DNA of 64,000 bases from the NCBI GenBank assembly GCA_021777755.1, contig JAJYDE010000018.1, forward strand, positions 1 to 64,000, written 5' to 3'. The translations under genes were made by a program, and so were the position numbers. Positions 1 through 7,724 of the stretch are shown piece by piece. The notes beneath the pieces are model-generated. The model saw nothing but the letters and a program-made list of their open reading frames with translations, was not told the DNA's origin and made no database searches. Every line of letters starts with the position of its first letter. Within the stretch, counting starts at the first letter, position 1. The stretch comes from Deltaproteobacteria bacterium (GTDB lineage: Bacteria; Desulfobacterota; Syntrophobacteria; Syntrophobacterales; Syntrophobacteraceae).

Positions 1-184
1 CCGGTCTTCGCCGTATTCCACCTGGTGACAGCTACGCGATCTCATCATGTAAAATTCCCAGAACAAAAAATCTTTCATTTCATTTGCTCAGGCTTGCCGG
101 AAAGTCACAAAACACTCCCAAAAGGGGACTTCGACTTTTCGGGGTATCGGTTGGCTCCCAACGCTTGCCGCAGAGTTGGATACG

Positions 185-628
185 ATGGCGAAAGCCACCT
201 CGAATCAAGTAAGAGCACTCGAAACAGGCCTCGATTCTCCACATGTTTTTGACGACCAGGTCATAAATCACTCGGCCCGGGTCCACCGACAAGTGATCGA
301 GCATTGTATCCGAAACAGGAAGCAACTCGCCCGTTGGCTTTCGCAGGAACTCGACACCGGTCAGCGCAGCGAGGTCGAAAGACTCATCGAAGTTAATGAA
401 AGGGTTCTTGCCGGTAATGAGCGAGTCCTCGATCTTTGCAACCAAATTAAACGGAGTGCGATCGATGGAGTCATGGAAGAAGACGATTTCGACCTCGCGG
501 CCGCGGCGCTAACGGGCAAATACGGAATACCCGAATTCAATTCGCCCTCCATGGCCGCCCCCCTGATTCGAGACAGCTCTTGCGATCCACCAGTTTGTCG
601 AAGCGGTTTTGACCGGAGGGGGAGCTGA
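185..628 (+). CDS. hypothetical protein
   Basis: An open frame of 147 residues from ATG 185; a TTG at 176 would add three residues. The protein is hydrophilic and mostly helical in composition, has no signal peptide or membrane segment, and I recognise no family. Its stop overlaps the start of the next gene by one base, so the two are probably translated together. Both lie at the left edge of the mobile element, upstream of a Ros/MucR-like regulator. A competing frame on the other strand (80-445) is less convincing because it would not fit this coupled pair. Confidence 0.5.
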   Translation: MAKATSNQVRALETGLDSPHVFDDQVINHSARVHRQVIEHCIRNRKQLARWLSQELDTGQRSEVERLIEVNERVLAGNERVLDLCNQIKRSAIDGVMEEDDFDLAAAALTGKYGIPEFNSPSMAAPLIRDSSCDPPVCRSGFDRRGS

Positions 629-1488
629 TGATGATAATCGTCAATCACCCGGAGATGTATGCCATGCTGCTCATGAGAATCAGAGTGAGCGCCCAACGGG
701 AAGAGATCGACGGCCTGGTAAAGATGTTCTCAGGGGTGTTCTCAGGGGTTGACTATTTTGCAAAGCTCCTCGAGAATATGATCGAGATGCTGCAAAAATT
801 TAAAGGGCATGCAGATTCAAAGGCTTTCCACCCGCCCCACCGGAACAACGCATTAAAACACTCCGCGAAAAATCCTCCACCTCCACCGCGAAACACAATG
901 CCATTTTCCCTACCTCCGGAAATTACGGTTTCAAAAAAGAAGCTGCCACAGGGTTGGGCTTTTGTTTTCCGTCATAAAGAAATGGGCGAGCTTGGCCGTT
1001 TGCGCGTCCAGGAGGTCGGTGGAGAGACTCGGATCAGTTCCGAAGTCGTCGGAGATCCCGCAGACCCGATGACCGAAAGGCGCCGGGCCATCCTCGAACC
1101 TTTGACACGTGAAATCAGCTGCCAAATGGATCGACTTACCGGTGGGTCCGGAAGAACCATCCCGCCGGTTACGCCTCCCGAAGCCCCCGGGCAAGTCGTA
1201 GCCAGCAGATTGCTGCAATGCAACCACTGCGACGCTTTCGTGGCAATGCTTATTTTTGCGGACGATGCGCTTTCCCCTGATCGTCTCGAAGATTATGCAC
1301 GGATGATGTATAAAGAGTTCGCCCGACACAACCTTCCCACATGGGTGATCGGCGCCCCATTGGGGCCCGGGCCGGAAGCCCCGGCCTATATTTTGAAAGT
1401 TTGGCCCTCTAGTGAGTCGGCACAGTGTCTTAGTCCGGATGAATTCAATCCTGTGCTGGACAAGCTCCAGGTAAACCATTGCGGTTAA
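628..1488 (+). CDS. hypothetical protein with a CxxC pair
   Basis: A 286-residue frame whose ATG overlaps the stop of the preceding gene (TGATG). The N-terminal third is helical; a proline-rich linker lies at about residues 85-95. The C-terminal half is a compact-looking domain with one CNHC pair near residue 195 and the conserved-looking stretch PTWVIGAPLGPGPEAP. There is no signal peptide or transmembrane segment. I recognise no family. The link to the upstream gene suggests a two-protein unit, and the position at the element edge suggests cargo rather than transfer function; both are inference. Confidence 0.5.
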   Translation: MMIIVNHPEMYAMLLMRIRVSAQREEIDGLVKMFSGVFSGVDYFAKLLENMIEMLQKFKGHADSKAFHPPHRNNALKHSAKNPPPPPRNTMPFSLPPEITVSKKKLPQGWAFVFRHKEMGELGRLRVQEVGGETRISSEVVGDPADPMTERRRAILEPLTREISCQMDRLTGGSGRTIPPVTPPEAPGQVVASRLLQCNHCDAFVAMLIFADDALSPDRLEDYARMMYKEFARHNLPTWVIGAPLGPGPEAPAYILKVWPSSESAQCLSPDEFNPVLDKLQVNHCG

Positions 1489-1562
1489 TATTTCGTCCAT
1501 TACGCGAGAATTTTTATCGTAAAACGCATATGATTTGATCTGCCCTATTCAAAGGATCGGTA

Positions 1563-2096
1563 ATGTCAAAAAAACTCATAGAGATAGCCTCGGAAATCAT
1601 CCAGACCCAAGTATCTTTAACCGCCATGACGGCCACCGAGATCACAGAGTCTCTCCGGCAGGTCTTTACCACTCTAAATGAGCTGCAAAAGGCCGAGGCC
1701 GGCGAGATCGAGCTGCCCGAAATGGACAAAATGGCTCCAGCAGAGGCACTCACCCCGGAGAACTCCATTCAAAACGATAAAGTGATCTGCCTTGAATGCG
1801 GCGCCGAAATGAAGCAGCTTACCAAGTTACATCTTGTCTCCCACGGCATGACCGCGAAAGAGTACAAGAAAAAATACGGTTTTACGATGCGAACGCCGCT
1901 GGCTGCGAAATCTTTGACCAAGGCCAGAAGCAAGGCGGCAAAGAAAAGAGGACTGCCGGAAAACTTGCAAAAGTATATAGCGGAAAAACAGCAGGGCAAA
2001 GCCGAAGAAAAAGAATCGCCAACTCCGGAAACAACCGGACCGGCGGCCAAAAGAGCCAAAGAAGTGAAGCGGCTGTTTGGTCCGAAGAAAATGTAA
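1563..2096 (+). CDS. Ros/MucR-family transcriptional regulator
   Basis: A 177-residue protein. Residues about 75-135 match the Ros/MucR zinc-finger domain: a CLECG knuckle is followed by KQLTKLHLVSHGMTAKEYKKKYG and an AKSLTKARSKAAKKRG tail, the usual order in this family. These proteins bind AT-rich promoters and commonly silence or control transferred DNA, motility or exopolysaccharide genes. The N-terminal 70 residues are acidic and helical; the C-terminus is lysine-rich. It lies just before an HU gene on the same strand, so the pair may act as element-borne chromatin and expression regulators; that role is inferred. Confidence 0.85.
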   Translation: MSKKLIEIASEIIQTQVSLTAMTATEITESLRQVFTTLNELQKAEAGEIELPEMDKMAPAEALTPENSIQNDKVICLECGAEMKQLTKLHLVSHGMTAKEYKKKYGFTMRTPLAAKSLTKARSKAAKKRGLPENLQKYIAEKQQGKAEEKESPTPETTGPAAKRAKEVKRLFGPKKM

Positions 2097-2153
2097 AAGA
2101 TGGGGGGCGTTAAACGTTGACGGAATTTTTCATGGTTTAGAGGAGGAAGAGGC

Positions 2154-2426
2154 ATGACGAAGGATGAGTTGGTTACAAAAATCGCGAACGAAAGCGGGCT
2201 TACCAAAACACTGGCCGATAAGGCGCTGGATGGTTTTGTTGCCGCTGTTTCCAGGGCTCTGGAAAGCGCTGAGAGTGTTACTCTCGTAGGCTTTGGAACT
2301 TTTAGTATCGGCTCGAGGGCCGAGCGCGAAGGCCGCAATCCCAGGACCGGCGAAAAGATCAAGATTCCCGCCTCAAAGGTCGTTAAGTTCAAGGCCGGCA
2401 AGAATCTCAGCGAAAGGGTCAAATAA
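2154..2426 (+). CDS. hup: HU-family DNA-binding protein
   Basis: A 90-residue protein of normal HU length. It starts [11 protein letters not shown] and carries the beta-arm motif [15 protein letters not shown] at about residues 61-75, with the conserved [18 protein letters not shown] before it. HU dimers bend DNA and assist replication, recombination and nucleoid packing. A strong ribosome-binding site (AGGAGGAAG) precedes the ATG at 2154. A rho-independent terminator follows at 2454. It is carried on the accessory element and could help assembly of the integration or transfer complexes; that is inference. Confidence 0.93.
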   Translation: MTKDELVTKIANESGLTKTLADKALDGFVAAVSRALESAESVTLVGFGTFSIGSRAEREGRNPRTGEKIKIPASKVVKFKAGKNLSERVK

Positions 2427-2453
2427 GGGTTATCCAGGAAGACATTTCGGTGG

Positions 2454-2500
2454 AAAAGGACTGCTCAAGTGCATCGATGGCGGGCGGTCCTTTTCATTTC
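2454..2500 (+). terminator. terminator after hup
   Basis: An 11-bp stem (2454-2464 with 2484-2494, one G-T wobble) with a 19-nt loop. The 3' arm ends in TTTT and the next bases are CATTT. It lies 28 bases past the HU stop. Confidence 0.65.
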
Positions 2501-2695
2501 GGGGGGCATTCGAGGCGCATTCGGTGACAAAAAGCTCCAGGTCCTCGTCGCGATCCCGGCGAGCATGTCATCACCCTTTAGGGATAAACTTGCTTAGATA
2601 AGCCGATGCCTGATCGGCGGTTTTAAAAATCCGGCACAACCGTCCAGAACAGCCCGAAGAAACCACCCTTTGCCATTGTTTTTCGCGCGCCGAAA

Positions 2696-2731
2696 CGGAC
2701 TACGGCAACGATTCGTGCGTTATACTGCCAT
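2696..2731. repeat. inverted repeat, left copy (IS end)
   Basis: Bases 2704-2731 are a perfect 28-bp reverse complement of 2927-2954. Allowing two mismatches the match runs 36 bp (2696-2731). The right copy stands 20 bases before a truncated transposase gene, so the repeat is best read as an insertion-sequence end. This left copy points the opposite way, as the right-hand end of a second, lost copy. The stretch 2501-2695 between the terminator and this repeat shows no gene. Confidence 0.75.
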
Positions 2732-2926
2732 AGGAAGCATATTCATCAATCATTCTAGGCGATTACACGTGGTTTATCTTAAACTGCGAGTGCATAAAAG
2801 AAACATGGGAATAGGTTTTCATTAACAGGTTGCCGGATTGGCCTTGCCTGTTGCTCTGGCGTGAAACCCGATAACGACTGATAATACTTGGCCAACTACC
2901 TGCAAGCACAGCTATTTCATGTCCCA

Positions 2927-2962
2927 ATGGCAGTATAACGCACGAATCGTTGCCATGGTCCG
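2927..2962. repeat. inverted repeat, right copy (IS end)
   Basis: Perfect 28-bp inverted match to 2704-2731, extended with two mismatches to 2962. It directly precedes the transposase fragment that starts at 2974, as expected for the left terminal repeat of an insertion sequence. The 195 bp between the two repeats contains no convincing gene. Confidence 0.75.
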
Positions 2963-2973
2963 AGTTGTGGACG

Positions 2974-3168
2974 ATGAGCGACAAGGAGCTTTCGCGGTTT
3001 GAGGTGCTGCAACGTGTTATAGACCGGCGCATGACGCAAAGCCCGGCGGCGCAGGTTTTGGGTCTGACGCGCCGCCAGGTCTGCCGCGCTTTAAGGGCCG
3101 TGCATTCACAAGGCGCGGCGGGCCACATCTCAAAGAAGCGCGGCAAACGCAGTAACCGCCAGCTTTAG
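2974..3168 (+). pseudogene. truncated ISNCY-type transposase (N-terminal fragment)
   Basis: Only 64 codons remain. They encode the typical N-terminus of ISNCY-group transposases: MSDKELSRFEVLQRVIDRR, then a helix-turn-helix (SPAAQVLGLTRRQVCRALRA) and GAAGHISKKRGKRSNRQL. Intact family members are several hundred residues long and continue into a DDE domain, which is absent here; a stop follows at once. The gene sits just inside an inverted terminal repeat. This is a dead fragment left by deletion or by later insertion of other DNA. Confidence 0.8.
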
Positions 3169-3353
3169 ATCAATTCCAGAGCGCCGGTGCCACATCGAGA
3201 GCTGTGTGGTGAGGAGAGCTGCTGGAACGAGTTTTTGAAACGGGAGTAACCCCTATTTGCGAAGGCTCCAAGCACCGACACCCAGAATTTCGCACCTGGC
3301 GTGCACGTCTGTCAACCCCACCGGTGCCCCCTCGTGCAATGGACGGTCAACTG

Positions 3354-3480
3354 CGACTAAATTGCGATTGAATAATGAACCCATGACTGGTTCGAGAATA
3401 ATTAAAAAATCTTAAATCAGATTAAAAAAAAATAAAATCAAAATTAAACCAGAATAACATCGACTAAATACGACTAAACC
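3354..3480. repeat. AT-rich tract with CGACTAAA repeats
   Basis: An unusually AT-rich stretch in GC-rich DNA. It contains three copies of CGACTAAA (3354, 3461, 3471) and runs of A separated by TTAAA blocks. It lies immediately beside the oriT nick-like site on the side away from traK. It may be a protein-binding or easily melted, bent region of oriT; that is inference. Confidence 0.5.
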
Positions 3481-3494
3481 ACAATAACACCCAA

Positions 3495-3660
3495 GAATCT
3501 GGCAGGATGTGTGAAGATGGCCATCCGGATTCCCCGTCCGTCCCTCTTCACCCGCCTCTTATTCGCCTCCGGCTCAACGTGGCTCACCATCCTGGCAGGC
3601 GCTGCGCCCTGCACCCGCGAGCCGGCTACCGCCGCCGCAAAACTCCGGATCGCAACTCTT
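3495..3660. other. oriT: origin of transfer (oriT), RP4/IncP type
   Basis: The minus strand of 3501-3516 reads CTTCACACATCCTGCC, close to the RP4 nick region CTTCACCTATCCTGCC; the expected nick is between 3502 and 3503 on that strand. Downstream on the plus strand the order of RP4 oriT landmarks is kept: GTGAAG, then CTCTTCAC, TTATTCGC, GGCTCAACG, ATCCTG and GAGCCGGCTACCGCC. Position also fits, since RP4 oriT lies directly before traK. The relaxase and TraJ genes encoded at 36302-38547 are of the matching type. The RP4 comparison is from memory of that sequence, not an alignment run. Confidence 0.85.
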
Positions 3661-3715
3661 TTTTAATTAAAATTAAATTTGAATTTAATCGCGTTTGGGT
3701 TTAGATTCGATTCGC

Positions 3716-3744
3716 TTGACTTGCATTATTGTTTCCAATTAAAG
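3716..3744 (+). promoter_or_regulatory. possible traK promoter
   Basis: TTGACT at 3716-3721 is followed 17 bases later by TTAAAG, a weak -10 match. An AT-rich block (3658-3690, repeated AATTAAA) lies upstream and could bend DNA or bind TraK. Placement before traKLM is sensible, but the -10 is poor. Confidence 0.3.
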
Positions 3745-3769
3745 TGACCAACAGCAGGGAGTTTCCGAC

Positions 3770-4390
3770 TTGAAATTCGACCTATGCGAAGTTTTGATGG
3801 TGAAGTTTGGGGACTCCAAGAACGCCGGCAGCAAGGCCGTATTGCTTGCCCTGGCCGAACAGATTGAAAAAGCCGTCGATTCCGGATGGTCGAAGAAACT
3901 CATCTGGCAGGCGCTGCGCGAAGAAGGGAAAATAAATTGCTGCTACCTGACTTTTTTGCGGCATGTAAAAAGCATTATGGCTGCTCGCACATCCGCAATT
4001 TCGAAAACCGAGGAAGAATTGCCCGAGACGGCGTCCCCTGTTCAGGTACACCAGTCGCAAAAACAAAATTCGCCCCCGGACCCGCCTCCACCCGAATCGC
4101 GGCGACCGGAAAAGACGGGATCGAAAACACCGACGTCGAAACCCGATCCGAAGCCGAAGCGCAAATTCGATCCGAGGGGATACCCGTTCGAAGTCCCCGA
4201 CGAAACAACCGGCGAAACGAAAACCATGTGGTCCCAGGATGAGCGAGGGTGGGGCCACATCGTCCTGGATGAAAAATCCGGGGGGATAATCCGGGTCTTT
4301 CGACCCTATCCCCAGAAACAGGAAGATATACCTCAACGCCCGCGTCCGATGTACGCACCGGACGAGTGGGACCCTTATCCGTCCAAGTGA
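3770..4390 (+). CDS. traK: TraK-like oriT-binding protein
   Basis: A 206-residue protein. Residues about 15-75 resemble RP4 TraK: SKAVLLALAEQIEKAVDSGW, LIWQALREEGKI and YLTFLRHVKSI, the helical oriT-binding fold. RP4 TraK wraps oriT DNA to help the relaxase. Unlike the ~134-residue RP4 protein, this one has a long Pro/Lys-rich extension (about 85-140) and a C-terminal part ending near YAPDEWDPYP. The start is TTG 3770 with GGGAG eight bases upstream; an internal ATG at 3797 is the alternative. It heads the traK-traL-traM operon directly beside oriT, as in RP4. Confidence 0.8.
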   Translation: MKFDLCEVLMVKFGDSKNAGSKAVLLALAEQIEKAVDSGWSKKLIWQALREEGKINCCYLTFLRHVKSIMAARTSAISKTEEELPETASPVQVHQSQKQNSPPDPPPPESRRPEKTGSKTPTSKPDPKPKRKFDPRGYPFEVPDETTGETKTMWSQDERGWGHIVLDEKSGGIIRVFRPYPQKQEDIPQRPRPMYAPDEWDPYPSK

Positions 4391-4402
4391 GGAGAAATAG
4401 CA

Positions 4403-5164
4403 ATGGCGAGAGTCCACCTGGTGTTGCAAGGCAAGGGCGGAGTGGGAAAAACCTTTGCCGCGTCTCTCATGGCGCAGTATTGCGTCGAGAAAAACGTCCC
4501 TGCCGTATGCGTTGATACCGATCCTGTCAACTCGACCTTCGCGCAATACCATTTGGGAGTGCTCTCAATCAAAATCATGAACGCCGGCAAAATAGACGGG
4601 CATCGCTTCGACGATTTGATCGAGATGTTGGTCAATAAAGACGGCGCCGACTTCATCATCGATAACGGCGCTGCCACGTTCGTACCGCTCACAAATTACA
4701 TGGCTGAAAACGGAGTGATCGAAACCCTTGTAGAGGCGGGAAAACCCGTTGTCGTCCACACCGTGTTGACCGGAGGCCAGGGGGCTACGGACACGCAAAC
4801 CGGTTTCGAGCGCCTCTTGATACAGTTTGGCGAAAAAGCGAGTTTGGTCGTGTGGCTGAACGAATTCTTCGGTCAAATCCTGGTTGACGGGAAAGATTTC
4901 GAGGAATCGCCCCTCTATCTCAACAACAGAGACAGAATCTTCGGGATCGTTCGCATCATCCGAAGGAGCGAGGATACCTTCGGCAGGGACATGGAAAAGA
5001 TGCTGAACTCGAAAATGACCTTTGGCGAAGCCATCGAATCGTCGAAGTTTCAGTTTATGGCGAAAAAACGCCTGAAGATGGTGCGGGATGATCTTTTCGC
5101 TCAAATAAGCGCCTTATTCGAAACGGATCAGGCTGTCATAGGTGGTGCCCGTGGAACACACTGA
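4403..5164 (+). CDS. traL: TraL-like ATPase, copy 1
   Basis: A 253-residue ParA/MinD-type ATPase matching RP4 TraL in length and order of motifs. The deviant Walker A is LQGKGGVGKTFAAS (about residues 8-21). The DTDPVNSTF and IIDNGAATFVPLTNYM blocks and VVWLNEFFG are typical of TraL. TraL belongs to the transfer region next to oriT; its exact role in RP4 is poorly known. It starts 12 bases after traK. Its end overlaps a small frame (5151-5246). A second TraL gene follows at 5398, which is unusual. Confidence 0.9.
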   Translation: MARVHLVLQGKGGVGKTFAASLMAQYCVEKNVPAVCVDTDPVNSTFAQYHLGVLSIKIMNAGKIDGHRFDDLIEMLVNKDGADFIIDNGAATFVPLTNYMAENGVIETLVEAGKPVVVHTVLTGGQGATDTQTGFERLLIQFGEKASLVVWLNEFFGQILVDGKDFEESPLYLNNRDRIFGIVRIIRRSEDTFGRDMEKMLNSKMTFGEAIESSKFQFMAKKRLKMVRDDLFAQISALFETDQAVIGGARGTH

Positions 5165-5246
5165 AAATTTTTTGGACGAGTTGTGGAAGAAACTGCCCGA
5201 AGATGCGGCCAAGGCCGGCCATGAGATAGAAAGGGTACGGGATTGA
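5151..5246 (+). CDS. small hypothetical protein, possible antitoxin-side remnant
   Basis: A 31-codon frame from GTG 5151 that overlaps the traL stop and ends TGA at 5246, overlapping the TTG start of the zeta-like fragment. It encodes a charged helical peptide beginning VEHTENFLDELWKKLPEDAA. The tight overlaps on both sides suggest it was a real coupled gene. Being directly before a zeta-toxin remnant, it could be the partner protein of that toxin, but no family is recognised. Confidence 0.4.
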   Translation: MEHTENFLDELWKKLPEDAAKAGHEIERVRD

Positions 5247-5401
5247 GCCAGAGCCGGCCTCGTCCATGGATGGTCGCCGGCCCTAACGGCGCGGGCAAAA
5301 GCACACTTGTGAACCGGTACACCGATTCGCTGCCCGGTATCCAAAGGAATCAACCGGGGCACGAAAAAAAGAAGCATCGAGCCAGGGGAGTCTCCAGATG
5401 A
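5243..5401 (+). pseudogene. truncated zeta-toxin-like kinase fragment
   Basis: A 52-codon frame from TTG 5243. It has the N-terminus of zeta-toxin-type kinases, RPWMVAGPNGAGKSTLVNRY, with a full P-loop (GPNGAGKST). Zeta toxins phosphorylate UDP-N-acetylglucosamine and are normally 200 residues or more. Here the sequence breaks off after about 30 residues and runs into an unrelated lysine/arginine-rich tail. Its stop overlaps the ATG of the second traL. The fragment therefore looks like the scar of a deletion or recombination that joined two tra segments. Confidence 0.7.
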
Positions 5402-6120
5402 CCGGGGCGCACATGATTTTGGGCGGCAAGGGCGGTGTGGGCAAAAGCATCGTCGCATCACTGATCGCTCAATACGAGGATGCCAAGGGCAATCGTCCCC
5501 TTTGCGTCGATATAGACCCTGCCGGCGGTACATTGAGCGGATTCCGGGGCTTGGATGTCGGCAGGCTGTCCGTGATGGAGGGGAAAAGTGTCAATCGGCG
5601 GAAGTTCGACGACTTGGTGGATTTCATGGCACAACGGCGCGGCAGGGAGATGGTGGTGGACTGTGGAGCATCGATATTCATTCCGCTGGTGCATTACATG
5701 GCCGAAACCAAATTTACTGAAAATCTCGCCGACATCGGCCGTCGGTTGATCCTGCATACCGTCATCGTCGGTGGGCAGGCGTTGGAACCAAGCCTGGCAG
5801 GATTAATCGAGATTGCCGACGAGTTTCCCGACCAAGCGACGCTGGCCGTGTGGCTCAATCCCTATTTCGGGCACATAGAGCGCAGAGGACGTGGATTCGA
5901 AGACCTGGACGAATACACGGACAGAAAAGACCGGGTTGCGGCCATCATCAGGATGCCGAAGATGTCGCAACTGTTTCGACGGGACATCGAGGAGATGCTG
6001 CGGCGCAAACTCACGTTCGCTGAAATAGCCATGACGCCAGGCTTCCTTGTAGCTTCAAAACAGCGTCTCGCCATAATAAAACGACGATTCTTCGAACTCA
6101 TGTTCGCGGGGGGCTTATGA
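5398..6120 (+). CDS. traL: TraL-like ATPase, copy 2
   Basis: A 240-residue paralogue of the upstream TraL. The motifs line up one for one: LGGKGGVGKSIVASLIAQY (Walker A), CVDIDPAGGT, VVDCGASIFIPLVHYM, LHTVIVGGQAL and LAVWLNPYFGHIE. The two copies differ at most other positions, so this is not a recent duplication. The ATG overlaps the stop of the zeta-like fragment, and the end overlaps traM by four bases, so this copy is the one coupled to traM. Two TraL ATPases might form a mixed complex; that is inference. Confidence 0.88.
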   Translation: MTGAHMILGGKGGVGKSIVASLIAQYEDAKGNRPLCVDIDPAGGTLSGFRGLDVGRLSVMEGKSVNRRKFDDLVDFMAQRRGREMVVDCGASIFIPLVHYMAETKFTENLADIGRRLILHTVIVGGQALEPSLAGLIEIADEFPDQATLAVWLNPYFGHIERRGRGFEDLDEYTDRKDRVAAIIRMPKMSQLFRRDIEEMLRRKLTFAEIAMTPGFLVASKQRLAIIKRRFFELMFAGGL

Positions 6121-6536
6121 GCGACATAAACGAACGTATATCGGAAATCCTCATGGAATTCGGGATCGTGGCGGATGAGAAAGATCCACTGTTCGCATAC
6201 AGCAGAATCAATGATGCGATCGCCGCCGACAGTTTGGAAAAGCAGGAAAAAATAATCGGGAAATTCGAGGAAAGGTTGGAGTTGTTGGCGAACCGCCAGC
6301 ATCGGGATGCCGAGGAATCGGCCGAGAGAATTCTTCAAAACACGCTTAAGACACGTCGCAGGACCATGGAAGAGGATCTGCGGCGATCAACGGGCGAAGC
6401 CGCGCAGAAGATCGAAAAGAGCGTTGTCGCCGCCATGAAAGGCCCGATGACAATTGCAAGGGCCGTGTGCGTGGCAAATGTTATCGCCGCCCTGGTCGCG
6501 TTGTCGGCCGCGATTATTGCCGTCTACGCACGTTGA
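6117..6536 (+). CDS. traM: TraM-like transfer protein
   Basis: A 139-residue protein at the traM position and of similar length to RP4 TraM (about 145). It is strongly helical, probably coiled coil, for residues 1-110, and ends in one hydrophobic membrane anchor (about 115-137, AVCVANVIAALVALSAAI). RP4 TraM is needed for efficient transfer, with an unclear mechanism. The start ATGAGC overlaps the traL stop. The assignment rests mostly on gene order, length and topology rather than on a strong motif. Confidence 0.65.
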   Translation: MSDINERISEILMEFGIVADEKDPLFAYSRINDAIAADSLEKQEKIIGKFEERLELLANRQHRDAEESAERILQNTLKTRRRTMEEDLRRSTGEAAQKIEKSVVAAMKGPMTIARAVCVANVIAALVALSAAIIAVYAR

Positions 6537-6608
6537 ACCCGGACATGACGCGAAGGCTGTCCAGCTGGAACCGCAGGAGAAGAATATAAGGTAATCACCC
6601 GTATCGAT

Positions 6609-6700
6609 AACTTTTTCGTTCCCGTCCGATCAGCGGTTGAGCGATCCCGATAGAAACAGCCCGATTCGTAATTACGGCGAATCGGGCTGTTTTTGTCGGG
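6609..6700 (+). repeat. 90-bp hairpin repeat, copy 1 (terminator-like)
   Basis: Nearly identical to 17276-17372. The 5' half is a conserved unstructured block (about 6611-6645). The 3' half is a hairpin: a perfect 15-bp stem (6654-6668 with 6678-6692, loop 9), extendable with wobble pairs to 6646-6700. The stem ends in TTTTT. It works on paper as a terminator for traKLM and stands just before the trb operon. Confidence 0.85.
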
Positions 6701-6752
6701 GGATGGGACGATTTCAAAAGGAAGCGAACCAAGTGGCGACGGAGCAACCCAA

Positions 6753-7715
6753 GTGAGCGAGGACAAAGCGCTTAGCGAAAAACAAAGACGAGATAGGAAA
6801 ATGCTCCACGATCAGCTCGGCCCCGTGATTCTTGAGGCGCTGGCCGATCCGATGACCGTGGAAGTGTGCCTCAATGCCGACGGGACACTGTGGCACGAGC
6901 GCCTGGGCGAGGAAATGCGTCGGATTGGCCGGATGGACAAAGCCCGCGCCGAAGGGGCGATGCGTACGATAGCCGGCTGCTGGGGAGTGGAACTGAGAGC
7001 GGACAAGCCGCTTTTGGAGGGCGAGTTGCCCTTCGACGGAAGCCGGTTCGCAGGGCAGTTCCCGCCGGTGGTGCCCGCGCCGACCTGGGCCATCCGCAAG
7101 AGAGCGAGTTCCGTTTTCAGCCTGGTCGAATACACCAAGGCCGGCATCATGAGCGCACGCCAGGCGGAAATCATACGCGAGGCGGTGCGCGAACGAAGGA
7201 ACATCCTGGTGGTCGGTGGCACGGGAAGCGGGAAGACCACCCTCGTGAACGCGATCATCAAAGAGATGGTGGAGTCGGGACCGGATGAACGGTTGGTGAT
7301 AATCGAGGATACGGGCGAAATCCAGTGCGCGGCGGCGAATTACGTGCAGTACCATACGTCCGCCGAGGTATCGATGACCCGGCTGCTGAGAACTACTCTT
7401 CGGATGCGGCCCGACCGCATAATAGTGGGAGAGGTGCGGGGGGCGGAGGCGCTCGATTTGCTCAAGGCCTGGAATACGGGGCATCCGGGCGGGGTCGCCA
7501 CGATCCACGCGGACAGCGCGGTAAGTGGACTGTCCCGAATGGCCGAAATGATAAGCGAGAACCCGGACCATCCTCGGCCCATCGAGCCGATGATAGCCAG
7601 GGCGGCAAACAGAGTCATCTACATAGAGAAGGAGGATCGAGGGCGCCGAGTACAGGAAATCGTGCAAGTGAAAGGATTCGGACACGGGGAATATCTCATC
7701 GAAAAAATGGAATAG
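6753..7715 (+). CDS. trbB: TrbB, VirB11-type secretion ATPase
   Basis: A 320-residue hexameric traffic ATPase of the conjugative type IV secretion system, acting at the inner-membrane face. The Walker A motif is [10 protein letters not shown] (about residues 154-163), followed by the Asp box VIIEDTGEI, the Walker B-like [12 protein letters not shown] and the His box [10 protein letters not shown]. The GTG at 6753 is preferred: GGAG lies eight bases upstream and the protein then starts [16 protein letters not shown]. The longer TTG start at 6693 would fall inside the hairpin repeat. It is the first gene of the trb operon. Confidence 0.95.
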   Translation: MSEDKALSEKQRRDRKMLHDQLGPVILEALADPMTVEVCLNADGTLWHERLGEEMRRIGRMDKARAEGAMRTIAGCWGVELRADKPLLEGELPFDGSRFAGQFPPVVPAPTWAIRKRASSVFSLVEYTKAGIMSARQAEIIREAVRERRNILVVGGTGSGKTTLVNAIIKEMVESGPDERLVIIEDTGEIQCAAANYVQYHTSAEVSMTRLLRTTLRMRPDRIIVGEVRGAEALDLLKAWNTGHPGGVATIHADSAVSGLSRMAEMISENPDHPRPIEPMIARAANRVIYIEKEDRGRRVQEIVQVKGFGHGEYLIEKME

Positions 7716-7724
7716 GAGAAAACT

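Noticed and set aside
80-445. Minus-strand frame of 121 residues
   Set aside because: It overlaps the plus-strand pair at 185-1488, which shows translational coupling; the minus frame has no motif or good ribosome-binding site.
6693-6752. Upstream TTG start of trbB
   Set aside because: It lies in the hairpin repeat. GTG 6753 has a ribosome-binding site and gives the usual TrbB N-terminus.
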